From positions 7,032,001 to 7,096,000 of the forward strand of contig NC_080717.1 in the NCBI RefSeq assembly GCF_019097595.1: a stretch of DNA of 64,000 nt, given 5' to 3'. A program made the position numbers and the translations under genes. The notes under the pieces were generated by a model that had not been told where the DNA came from, searched no databases, and saw only the letters and a list, made by a program, of their open reading frames with translations. Within the stretch, counting starts at the first letter, position 1. Every line of letters starts with the position of its first letter. The DNA is from Hemibagrus wyckioides. Its lineage: Eukaryota > Chordata > Actinopteri > Siluriformes > Bagridae. Shown here piece by piece: positions 35,790-45,720 of the stretch.

Positions 35790-36405
35790 CTCATTCTAAT
35801 GCCTCCTATTTTAAATGCCAGTCAGGAGGAATAAGGCGGGGGGACGTCTGTCATTCCATACCAACAGAGCCCTCTGTGTTTCTCCCTAATGTGCGACCTT
35901 CGAAAGGGAAAAAAAAAAAGGATTTCCATGGGCTAATTGAATCAAAGGCAGATACTTTGCATCGCTATGCTCCACGCTCCCCACTTACATGGCCACCTTT
36001 CGCTGAGAAGGCCTCTCTAATTGAATTTCTGCAGCAACTGCAATATGATTCCGCAGTGTTTGCTATGGCCGAGTCACCTCCCCACAGGGTGATATCACTA
36101 TAAATAACGTGGCGGTCGTAAGCAGGGTCGTGCCCTACCTTACTCATAGTTGTTCTTCATAAACAACAGATACGGCACGCTGAGGTGGTCAAAAGGGTCA
36201 CGGCGGAGCCGAGGAGCAACAAGTCGCACGCGTACTGACAGCCGGGACACTTTATGGGAAGCAAATATTCGCAAAACATTCCCCACAGGTGTTCACAGAG
36301 AGCTGCTGACCATGTCGGTGTTAATTGAGCAGGACACAAACGAGCCAGTTGAGGTCTGTGGTCATCTGCTGTTTGATGCATTTGGTTTTATGTGGAACTG
36401 AGTAC
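35790..36405. other. Complex unique stretch; candidate conserved non-coding element
   Basis: This is about 600 bp with higher GC and no simple repeats, in contrast to the surroundings. It contains homeodomain-type TAATTGAAT sites (GGGCTAATTGAATCAAAGGC at about 35929 and CTCTAATTGAATTTCTGC at about 36015) and an ACTTTGCAT octamer-like site (about 35954). The overlapping frames of 113, 60, 83 and 74 aa on both strands have no recognisable domain and no convincing splice signals. A regulatory role is inference only. Confidence 0.3.
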
Positions 36406-37795
36406 AAGGACACCATGGAGATTCGGGCAGTGTTCTGTTAAAAGCATTTATAGACTCTGGACATCTAAAACTTTAGAATAATGTGTCTCTGGTTAATTTG
36501 ACAGAAATCAATGCTTAGCAACCATATTATTCCATGATTGTAGTGCCATAAATTCATAACCACCCATGTGTAACCTCTCTTTCATAGTCATAAATTCCTT
36601 CCATTCTCAGTCCATGCTGCCGGTCTAAGCATTCTGCGTTTGTGTCATTTTCTTTAAGCTTTCTTTAAGCGTCACAAGCTTTAAATTCTCCCCTAGTCCT
36701 GCTCCGCCCCTTTCCTGTTCCTCTTTGCTGTGTAGCCTAATTGTGTTCTCCTGTTCTGTGTCAGCTCATTAAGCTGATTAGTTAGTTCGTCTGTGTGTAG
36801 TCTGCTGTTTCTTTGTCTTCACAAGGTCTTATTATACTTTCATGTCCTTGAAGCCGGCTTCAGACTGTATGATTTCTTTGGCATGAGTTTGCTGGCACAA
36901 GCACACTCGCACATCGTAAAAAAAAACCCCAACCAACAACAACAGAAAAACCTGATTCATATAAAAATCCTGTGGTTGATTTATAGCAACAGAATGGAGG
37001 TATCTATAATGTGTCAATACAGTTCGAAATGCAAAACTATTTCATGCCTTCCAGTCAAACCTGTGCTGTATCACTGCGTACCCAGTATTACATAATACCT
37101 TTATTTAATTGTAGGTAACCTAGGCCTACGATCTTGATTATTTCATCTAACATGAAAAACATATGGTATCTCACAGTCTGTGTAGAATTCTGTTTAGAAT
37201 TATTGGGATCATCTCATACAGTGTGCAAGTAATAATCCCACAAGACAGCTAGAATCCCACTGCATAAAAACAGCTTAAGTCTAAAGTGGTGCCTGGTGCC
37301 TGAGTTTCTAGTTATATGTGCAGCATTTCCTGGTTATTGAACCTTGCCTCTTTTCCACATCTTCCAGTTATGATTAATTCCAGCTTGCTGAAGTCTGCCT
37401 GAGATCAGACTACCGCTTGGATTTCTGACAAAGTTTTATGGATTGACTTCAATAAAACACATGTTGAGTTTTCACACTTGCGTCCTGATCTCTCTCTCTC
37501 TCTCTCTCTTTCCTGGGTAGTACATAAATAACTTAAAACTTGATAAAAACCTATGATTATTTTTACATGAATCCATTTAACATTTCATGCTTCAAACATC
37601 CCTTTCCATGAATCATCTATTATAGGTTATTAAAAATGGACTTTTTAGTGTTATCTGAACACTTTCATGTCTATGAAATATTTGGAATTTATCAATAAGT
37701 TATCAATAATTAATAAGCATTATTTAAATTTCGTGAATGTCTCAGAAACCTTTCCTTCTTTTATCTTTAAAAAAAAGAAGAACTGAGGGCATGGA
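36406..37795. other. Non-coding sequence, partly old dispersed repeats
   Basis: CCTAGTCCTGCTCCGCCCCT (about 36695) and GACTTCAATAAAACACATGT followed by CACACTTGCGTCCTGATCTC and (TC)n (37447-37510) have the style of fish retroelement ends. I cannot define boundaries or strand with confidence. No gene. Confidence 0.35.
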
Positions 37796-38000
37796 GCCTT
37801 TATTATCACCACACATACATTACAGCAGAGTGAAATTCTTTTCTTTGCATATCCCACCTGATGAAGTTGGGGTCAGAGTGCAGGGGCAGCTATGATACAG
37901 CGCCCCTAGAGCAGGGAGGCTTTGCTCAATTGCCCAACAGTGGGGCTTGAACCCCAATCCACGTCCTAGCACCTTAACCTCTTGAGTCACCACTACCCTG
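37796..38000 (-). repeat. tRNA-derived SINE, type A
   Basis: It reads inverted on the plus strand: GAGTGAAATTCTTTTCTTTG, CATATCCCACCTGATGAAGT, GGGGCAGCTATGATACAGCG and CCCCTAGAGCAGGGAGG. The inverted head follows (GTGGGGCTTGAACCCCAAT, then CACCTTAACCTCTTGAGTCA). It is near full length, with a small deletion in the core. Confidence 0.8.
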
Positions 38001-38929
38001 TTTTCAATAGCATCATGATGTACATATTGTACAAGATCAGTAGAATAGTAGCATCACTGCAAATCAATATAAAGTTACATTGACCTTTTAACAGTTCACC
38101 TGATAACCTTGATCCTATCATGAAGCATTGGCAGTGGATACAAACATAAAAACGTGGCAAACAACATCCCTGTTGTGAGTGGACTCTTCCAGGATGAACC
38201 TGCTGCGTTCGCAAGGCGTGACATCTCAGTAAATGGTTTGCTGAAGATGAAATCGGTGTAAAACATACGCTGTGGTTTTCACTCTCGCAGCTCTCCCCTT
38301 GTGTCACAGCTCTGGTGGCTTATGTTGATCCAACATCTTACGAAAGCACTTAATATGTTAAATGACTGAATTTCATAATCACTTAATCGATGAATTACAT
38401 GCAGTATTTGATAGATATCAGGGATCAGACCATCTCAGTATAAAGAAAGTATGATGGTTTTTAAGAGCGAGTAGAACGTTGTGTCTTATATAACAGAGCT
38501 CAGCACCTATGAGGAATTTGCTAAAGTTCCTTCGAAAATCTATTTGAGTGAGTCACAGACAAGCTGTAGACAAGTATATATCCAATTGGGGGCAAAAAAA
38601 ATAGAAGAAAACAAACTACAAAATATTTAGTGTACTAGGTTTCAGAAATGATGAGACTTAAAACTTATGAGAAGCAACAAGATATAATTATTGAGGGATA
38701 AAAAAATATGTAAAAATCCAAATACATTTTTCATTAGGTGAATGAGAGTTTCATGAGAGGTTCAAAACTTTTATTTAAAATATTAAGGGCAAAGACATCC
38801 ATAAAAGGCAGGATTTAGGTTTAAATGACAACAGTAGAGCTTGTGAGCTCAAATCCCAATGACAATACAGCCATTTAATGCTGAAAGTCAAGGCCGTGCT
38901 CTCTGAATCGGAGGGATGATATACTCGCC
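38001..38929. other. Unique non-coding sequence
   Basis: No gene or element recognised. The 104-aa minus-strand frame (37993-38307) begins in unique sequence and ends in the SINE edge, with no domain. Confidence 0.5.
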
Positions 38930-39075
38930 TGTCCTTGTCAATCATGAGTGAAGGAAGAGGACGAAAAGAGCTTTCCTCCGAGCGTGTTACACTGCACCGT
39001 GACACAGCGTGATGCATTCGGTTGGCTTGGTCGTGTGTCTCGGAGGAAGCATGTGTTAGCCTTCACACCCTACTG
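38930..39075 (+). repeat. Fragment of a dispersed repeat
   Basis: GAGCTTTCCTCCGAGCGTGT, GCACCGTGACACAGCGTGAT and GTGTCTCGGAGGAAGCATGT form an imperfect internal inverted pair (TTTCCTCCGAG / CTCGGAGGAA). The block has the look of a short foldback or SINE-like repeat. I recognise the style but not the family. Confidence 0.4.
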
Positions 39076-39087
39076 GTTGGTGCAAAG

Positions 39088-39225
39088 CAAAATCCCCACT
39101 GTTGAATTCACACCCACAGTGTTGATTTAACACTTTTAGAATTCATTTCGTTTTGCATATACAGTATAAACACTGCAGCATGTTAATTCAACACTCTGGG
39201 GGTTAATTCAACACTGGGGATTTTG
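39088..39225. mobile_element. Short foldback element (MITE-like), 138 bp
   Basis: The left arm CAAAATCCCCACTGTTGAAT continues through CACACCCACAGTGTTGATTT. The right arm, read inverted, is CAAAATCCCCAGTGTTGAAT continuing AACCCCCAGAGTGTTGAATT. The arms are about 45 bp each with few mismatches, around a short AT-rich loop. No coding capacity. Target duplication is unclear. Confidence 0.7.
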
Positions 39226-39384
39226 TAGTGTAGCTGTCACATGATATGGATCTAGGGAGATCTGGCTGGTGGGTGGGAAGTAACTAAATTGTCAAGACTA
39301 CATTTACACCGCAAGGCTTTTTACACAATTCTGCTCATTTTCTTTGCACCAGTCACATCTGTATGTCTTAATGGTTTACTTTAG

Positions 39385-39540
39385 GCAGCGGTTAAGGCTC
39401 TGGGTTACTGTTCAGAGGATTCAGGGGCACTATATCATGACTGACCTTGCATTCTGACTCCACAAGCTGGGTGAGAAATGTAAAAAATAGAATTTTACAG
39501 TGCTTTTGTGTATATATTGCACATAACAGCTTCTTCTTAT
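39385..39540 (+). repeat. tRNA-derived SINE, type A, internally deleted
   Basis: The head GCGGTTAAGGCTCTGGGTTA jumps straight to the type-A tail GGGGCACTATATCATGACTG, so the B box and core are deleted. The 3' end is decayed (GCTTTTGTGTATATATTGCA). Confidence 0.65.
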
Positions 39541-39750
39541 TCTTTGTCTTCTCTCCTAACTGCAAGTGACCCATATTTGCCTTTAATGAGAACACATCTC
39601 TCCCCTAAAGCACCCTCTATGCACACATCATTTTCTTGCACAATTGCTTCACTACACCAGTTTGTTTTGGTAGGTTGATTCCAAATTATGCTTGAAAATA
39701 CTTTAAAAAAATCTCCTATTTTCTACTGAATATAATTACTGCTTTTGCTA

Positions 39751-40591
39751 CACTGCAAAAAAAAAAAAATTACATTGTACCGAGCTGAAATACCTTGAAA
39801 ATAGTCAAATTTAGCTAGAGTTTTCTTTTCGAACATTACAAGTTTTCAGTAAACCAAATATTGGATTATAATATATTTTGTCTCTCAAATACATCAGCTA
39901 AAAGTATAAGACTTATATATAAGTATAAGAATTTAAAGCTTGAATCGAGAAAAATAAATGTCTAAATACACTACATTGGCAAAAGTTTTGGGACACCCCT
40001 CCAAATCTTTGAATTCAGGTGTTGTTTTTCAGGGGTTGGGCTCGGCCCCTTAGTTCCAGTTAATGCTTCAGCTTCATACCAAGACATTTTGGGAGCAATT
40101 TCATGCTCCCAATTTTGTGGGAACAGTTTGGGGATGACCCCTTCCTGTTCCAACATAACTGCACACCAGTGACCAAAGCAAGGTCCATAAAGACATGGAT
40201 GAGCGAGTTTGGTGTGGAGGAACTTCACAGAGTCCTGACCTCAACCTGATAGAACACCTCTGGGATGTATTAGAGAGGAGACTGTGAGCCAGGCCTTCAT
40301 CCAACATCAGTGCCTGACGTCACAAATGTGCTTTTAGAGGAATGATCAAAATTTCCCATAAACCTTGTGGAAAGCCTTCCCAGAAGAGTTGAAGCTGTTA
40401 TAGCTGCAAAGGGCAGGCCAAATCCATATTATATTCAGGTGCATGAAACGGCACACGTTTGGAAATGCAGTGTAGGTTTAATAATCTAATAATCTAGATT
40501 CGTTTTATTGCCATGTTATAATAGGAAACACTAAATGCATTTGACTATATTTAAGATATTTTCACTTGCTAAGACGATATTTTTTGCAGTG
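39751..40591. mobile_element. Angel-like MITE interrupted by a Tc1 derivative
   Basis: TA (39749-39750) followed by CACTGCAAAAAAA on the left pairs with ATATTTTTTGCAGTG, then TA (40592-40593), on the right. CACTGCAAAAA ends are typical of an abundant fish MITE group. The internal text (TTGTACCGAGCTGAAATACC, TTTTCACTTGCTAAGACGAT) is AT-rich and non-coding. Removing the nested Tc1 leaves about 335 bp. Confidence 0.65.
39969..40472 (+). mobile_element. Decayed Tc1 deletion derivative nested in the MITE
   Basis: TA (39967-39968) and CACTACATTGGCAAAAGTTT mark the left end. GTTTGGAAATGCAGTG and TA (40473-40474) mark the degraded right end. It keeps the C-terminal half of the transposase: FQHDCAP-like text is degraded near 40150, DLNLIEHLWDVLERRL is readable at about 40240-40285, and AAKGRPNPY-like text is near 40405. 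There are stops (for example TGA after RRL) and the N-terminal half is gone. Next to the left end, about 40020-40100 reads like an inverted piece of the same gene, suggesting an internal rearrangement. Confidence 0.75.
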
Positions 40592-40733
40592 TATGCTTCA
40601 TTATTGGATGCATTGTGAAAAGCCACATACTTTCACAGCTGAATGTTTTCATTTATGTCACATTTACATATCGGATATGGTTCTGATCTAGGAGCGAAAA
40701 CAGATCTGATTTGAAAAGATCTGACTGTTGTGT

Positions 40734-40734
<1 letters not shown>

Positions 40735-40764
<30 letters not shown>
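40735..40764. repeat. (CA)n microsatellite
   Basis: About 14 CA units. Confidence 0.95.
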
Positions 40765-40765
<1 letters not shown>

Positions 40766-42649
40766 GGAACAGTAATAGTGTGTCACTAAGGCAAGACAAA
40801 AAATCCTTTGTGTCATTTGTGTCATTTTAGGCAATGTGAATAAAGCCTAATTTTGTTTTATGTAGTCCAAATTTGATTATTTTCTTATTCTTTTTTCCCT
40901 AGATGAATTGTGAAATACAAGTGCATTCCTTTTCCCCCTTCATTCCCTAGTCATGGAGGAGGCTAAGATTTACTCTTAAATATACACTACCTTCATGTAT
41001 CTTTTCATCATCCTGTGTATTGTTACGCTGTTCATCTTTATACCTATCAGTTTCCCAAGACATCAGTATTTGCTTCTGGCATAACTGACAGAAATGATGG
41101 CACATGCTTGGCTGTCTCCAAGGTTAGCCAGCTTGTATTAATGCAGTCCTCTGCATCGCACAGAGACCGAATTCAGCAGTCAAGCTCCCTCCAGCTAGCT
41201 GATTTGTAGAGTCGTTCCGGCTGCCAAGGCTAGAATTCTCTGTCTCTCAACCCTCTGCCTATCCTCTGCTGTGCTTCTCTTAAGTGAGGCTTCTAACCTC
41301 GATGTATTCCATACATGTGGCAACTTCGGTGCCTTTCCAGTCATCACCCCTTACCTTAATGCTGCAGATTTGAAAAGGAGCCAGCCAACTGCTCTGGTTT
41401 GATTAAAGATTTAAAAGCGTGCCTCTTTGGCATGCTAGCTTTTTCATTTTCGGGGACTAGAGCTCGGTGTTAAAGATGAACAGGCCCGGTCTATAGTGCA
41501 CTATGCAGCATTATGAGATGAGGAATTGGCTGTTTGCTCCTGTCAGGAGCCATATGCTCTCACTCAATCTTGTGCTGACAAAACCTGTTGGAAAAACCAG
41601 CCAGATTTTCCTCTGATCTGTGAGTCAGTCTTAGATATGGAGCTCTCTTCAAATGAATGAAATCCAGAGCTGCATGCAGAGAACAGCTTTATTTGATATG
41701 GAGATTGTTTAAAAATTTCCTGCTGTGATATCTCTATCAAAGAACTTCAGACAGTTTTTTAAGAAATGCTTTTACAAACACAACAGGGACATTGGGAGGT
41801 AAGATTAGCCATTATTTCATAGTTTCATTATAATTACCGAATGCGTGTGAGTGTCATAATTGAGATGGAGTGCAAATATAAATAAACAGAACCTTTCTAG
41901 ATTTAACTAAATTGATGGGACGGCGATGTCTACTGGAAAATAATGCCTTTAGACACTGATCTCTTTCTCTGATTATACCATGCAGTAGAATAGGGCTGTG
42001 ATTAGACAGTGAATGCATTTCAGTGTGGCATGACTGTAAAACACTGATTCAAAAATGCAGGAATTGTAATGTTACAGGAAATTACTTCACTTATTTCAGA
42101 AAGGCAGTTCTAAGAAAACCAGCCTCCTGCTGATTGTGGCACATTGCCCTCATGTCAGAAATGAAATGCAACACCGTGTCTGTCTCTACAGTTGACATTT
42201 TCTCCATGATTTACATATATGTATAATATTGTATATGTCATGATTTTAGTGACTAATTTTGTGTTATCAGCATCCTAAATGCAAAGCATTGAACATAGAA
42301 CTGTGTGTTACTCAGAATCACAGAGGATGTATCATGTCAAGTACTGTGTCGATTTATACTAGGTGAATCCACTTTAAATTTCTAGCTTTCTTGTTGTTTT
42401 GAGAATGTTTTAGAATTAATAGGTCAAGTCTAATTTGACGTCTACTTAAAACCCCCCACCAATAACCACGTCCCCTCGCAGATATGCTGACTATACATCT
42501 GTTTATTACACTCACATGTTGCAATATTCCTCAGATTGTAGCTCACATTGTTATATTCAATTAGAGGAAAGGATAGCAGGAAACCTTCTCTAGACTCCAC
42601 CACAGCTACTTTCCTGAAGAATGCACTAATACAATGGATGTAAAGCATC
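40765..42649. other. Unique non-coding sequence with a candidate regulatory stretch
   Basis: No gene seen. About 41085-41720 is complex, non-repetitive and higher in GC than its surroundings (for example TTTGATTAAAGATTTAAAAG and GGCATGCTAGCTTTTTCATT). It could be a conserved element, but no splice-bounded frame is apparent. Confidence 0.35.
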
Positions 42650-43800
42650 CAAAAAAACATGCTCCTACCCACCCAACTACCTATTCATTCAAGGACCCAC
42701 ATTGCCATTGTATTAGCTGTCAATCTGTTCATATGTTCATATGTTTATTAATCAGTCTGACTGTCCATCCATTCATTCATCATGATATTGTCATCTGTCC
42801 ATATTTCTGTCCACTTATTCTTCCATTTGTCAGTCAATTTATTAGTCAGTCATCCAACCATTCATCTGACCATCTTCACTATCCATTTTTCCAATAATTC
42901 AATAATTTATCCATTCATCTTTATGACCATCAAATTACCTGTCCATGCTTCCTTTACCATCCATCCATCCATCCATCCTGATATCCTTTTATCTGTCCAT
43001 ATTTCTGTCCATCCATTCTCCCATTTGTCAGGCCATTCATTACTCAGTCATCTAAACATTCATCTGTATATCCATACATTCACCTGACAATCACATATCC
43101 ATTCTTCCATCAGTCAATAATTTGTCTATTCAGCTGTATGTCCATCCATCCACCCACTCATCCATCCATCCATCCATCCACCCATCCATCCATCCATCAA
43201 TAATCCGTCCATTCATCTATGTGTCCATCAATTCACTTGCCTATGCTTTATTTTTGCCATCCTTCCACCCCGATATCCTTTTATCTGTCCATATTTCTGT
43301 CCATCCATTCTTCCATTTGTCAGTTCATTCATTACTCAGTCATCTAAACATTCATTTGTATATCCATACATTCACCTAACAATCACTATCCATTCTTCCA
43401 TCAGTCAATGATTTGTCTATTCAGCTGTATGTCCATCCATTCACCTGTCCATGTTTCCTTTACCTACCAACCATCCATCCACCCATCCATCCATCCACCC
43501 ATCCATCCATCCATCCATCCATCCATCCATCCATTTATCCATCCATCCATCCATCCATCCAACCATACATACATACATCAATAATCCATCCATTCATCTG
43601 TGTCCATTAATTTACTGGTCTAGGCTTATTTATTTGCCATCCATCCATCCATCCATCCATCCATCCATCTATCAGTCAGTCAGTCAGTCAGTCAGTCAGT
43701 ATAATCCAGCCTTTCATATGTATGTCTATTCAGTATGTCTATATCAGTCTATATGTGACTTTTCACTATCCATCCATCCATCCATCCATCCATCGGTGTG
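42650..43800. repeat. 1.15-kb degenerate CCAT array with ~292-bp higher-order unit
   Basis: CCATCCAT tracts alternate with degenerate text. A long block starting GATATCCTTTTATCTGTCCA occurs at 42980 and again at 43272 (292 bp apart). It runs through TTACTCAGTCATCTAAACAT to TATTCAGCTGTATGTCCATC. An older relative starts near 42784. A (CAGT)n tract is at about 43674-43699. The IHPSIHPS frames (up to 116 aa) are repeat translations. Confidence 0.93.
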
Positions 43801-44274
43801 ACTGGATTGCATCTGGTCTATTGCTGCTGACTGGTCCAATTGCATGATGCAATATGTTACAGTATGTTAGTGTGATGAAAACAAGCTGGGGAATTCAACA
43901 TTGATTCATCTCAGATGGTCAGATAATTAGGTTTCCATCAAAAGGGTTAATTGGAGTAATTAACAAAGGTGAGATTACACTTGAGACACGTCATTCCTAT
44001 TAAACATCCTGTTTCAAAACAGCACAATGCTAAAATCAATATCCAACACCCCCAACGTACAAAACTATATTTATGAAAACACGAGGAAGCATTAGGTTAA
44101 CTTGAAGAAATTTATATTTAAATTGACCTTAGCTTTCACACAAGCTAAATAGAATGAAAATGCATAAATGATTAGGGTTAGAGCAAGAGTTCGTGTTTGC
44201 CTTTAGCCTCAACAAAATCACTTGTAGTCATCACAGATATTTCTTTATATTTATGTATGAGACATTATATTATA
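43801..44274. other. Unique non-coding sequence
   Basis: No gene or element recognised. Confidence 0.5.
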
Positions 44275-44395
44275 CATGGAATAATTTTGATGCTGGAGAA
44301 GCATTGTTTCAATTCACTATGTATACTGCTAGAGCTATATATGGTTGAAAAGACAATGAAAGCTTCTTGACTTGACTTTTGACTTGGTTTGCTTG
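44275..44395 (+). repeat. Dispersed repeat 3' end with TTGACT-type tail, copy 2
   Basis: GATGCTGGAGAAGCATTGTT, TTCACTATGTATACTGCTAG and ATGGTTGAAAAGACAATGAA lead to AGCTTCTTGACTTGACTTTT. It matches the copy at 29775-29882. Confidence 0.6.
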
Positions 44396-44628
44396 CTTAA
44401 AGTTAAAAGTTAACATCTCTGATTGCAGACTATTGAGGACTGAAGAATGTTCATTTTATGCAAAAATCTATGTATTGTGGCACAAATCTGACTGTCAGCA
44501 GGCAGATTTAAGGTTTTCACTTTCACATTCAGCTTGTGTGGCCCAACTGTAACATCTGGTCCGTGTCATCCTTGGGATTTTGTTTCATCAGTGGTCTTAT
44601 CACGCTTGTGTGTGTTTCTGTGTTGCAG

Positions 44629-44691
44629 CAGCCAGATTCGGATGACTTCATTGCCAACATTCCACAGCAGTACGTGAGCCAGATGTTAGCG
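44629..44691 (+). CDS. Candidate 63-bp internal exon of an unidentified host gene
   Basis: A pyrimidine/GT-rich stretch ends in TGTTGCAG, then CAG, giving a CAGCAG tandem acceptor (exon start 44629 or 44632). The segment ends ...TTAGCG followed by a strong GTGAGT donor at 44692. It is open in the phase-0 frame with no stops: 21 codons beginning QPDSDDFIANIPQQY and ending SQMLA. The length is divisible by three, so skipping would keep frame. Acidic (DSDD) then polar residues give no domain call, and I do not recognise the gene. It is the only splice-bounded frame in the window that looks convincing. If real, tens of kilobases around it would be intron. It could still be a chance match to splice consensus. 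Confidence 0.5.
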
Positions 44692-44829
44692 GTGAGTGTG
44701 AAACTGTGCTGGGCCATCATTCATTTACCATCTGTGTAATCAATAAATGGTGCCTCATACAATATTATAAGCCTTTCTGTTAGTTCAAATATTGCTGATA
44801 GGGGTTTGAAAAACCCTGCAATTCCTTAT

Positions 44830-44835
<6 letters not shown>

Positions 44836-44875
<40 letters not shown>
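44836..44875. repeat. (TC)n microsatellite
   Basis: About 20 TC units, 145 bp downstream of the candidate exon donor. Confidence 0.95.
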
Positions 44876-44877
<2 letters not shown>

Positions 44878-45061
44878 CGTGCTACACATGCTGCTAAGAT
44901 TCCTCATACATCATGAATATGGCATTGTTCTGCAATTGCAGGATCAGTTTTGCACTCTCAGTGAACAGTTCATAGTGTTCACAGTGTCAGTGAACAAGAT
45001 AGACTTGATGTTCTAACTAAAATGGCGTGTAGTAAACAGTTATAGAAAGGAAATTATTTAT

Positions 45062-45292
45062 AATCGCACTCTCCAGTTCCATTATCAGTCTGGTTCCTCT
45101 GAAGGTTTCTTCCTCATATCGTCCCAGGGAGTTTTTTTGTTGCTACCATCACCTCTGGCTTGCTCATTAGGGATGTATTTAAATCTTACACTTATAATTT
45201 ATATCCTGAATTTAAATATCCCTGTAAAGCTGCTTTGCGACAATGTCCATCGGTAAAACTGCAATAAAAAATGAAATGAATTGACTTGAATG
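45062..45292 (+). repeat. Dispersed retroelement 3' end, copy 1
   Basis: GTCTGGTTCCTCTGAAGGTT, TCTTCCTCATATCGTCCCAG, GGAGTTTTTTTGTTGCTACC, CTCTGGCTTGCTCATTAGGG and AAAGCTGCTTTGCGACAATG end in an AATGAATTGACTTGAAT tail. Equivalent text occurs at 59985-60160. This 3' block with a TTGAA-rich tail is widespread in fish. It is probably a LINE or SINE end; I do not assign the family. Confidence 0.7.
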
Positions 45293-45479
45293 TGTTTCTG
45301 AAGCTTTTGTTGTGTACAGAATGTCTTCTTGCTGCATTACTGAAAAAAGGGCTGAGCGGTTAATGTGCTTCCCCGGGGTTGTAAAGATGGAACACACTAT
45401 GACAAGCCACTTTTACATTTTGCTGCCTTCATCCAAATCTGCATGTACCTCCACGAATGTCTGCAATTTTTCAGGCAGA

Positions 45480-45720
45480 ACTAGTGCTCATTAATCCCGA
45501 TACTTCCTCAGCCATACCGAAGTGGTCTTTCACATTAGCCTGGGCAATAGCTGTCATTATAAATGATATCTTCATCACGACAAAAATCGCATGTTGCGCC
45601 TTATCCGCAGAGGATTTTTCTTCCTAAGTAATATGGACCTTAAATAAGACAGAATTCCTCTATTACTCTCAGTGGACACAAGCTCTGGCAAAGCAGCATA
45701 GTCATGGACAATTAACAGGT
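45480..45720. other. Candidate conserved non-coding element
   Basis: About 240 bp of complex sequence (GGGCAATAGCTGTCATTATA, ATCGCATGTTGCGCCTTATC, CTAAGTAATATGGACCTTAA) with no repeats and no useful frame. A short palindrome TCATTATAAATGA is at about 45555. It lies 0.8-1.0 kb downstream of the candidate exon. Enhancer-like function is inference. Confidence 0.28.

Noticed and set aside
35762..36401. Protein-coding gene in the 113- and 83-aa frames
   Set aside because: Frames overlap on both strands, lack splice signals linking them, and have no recognisable domain.
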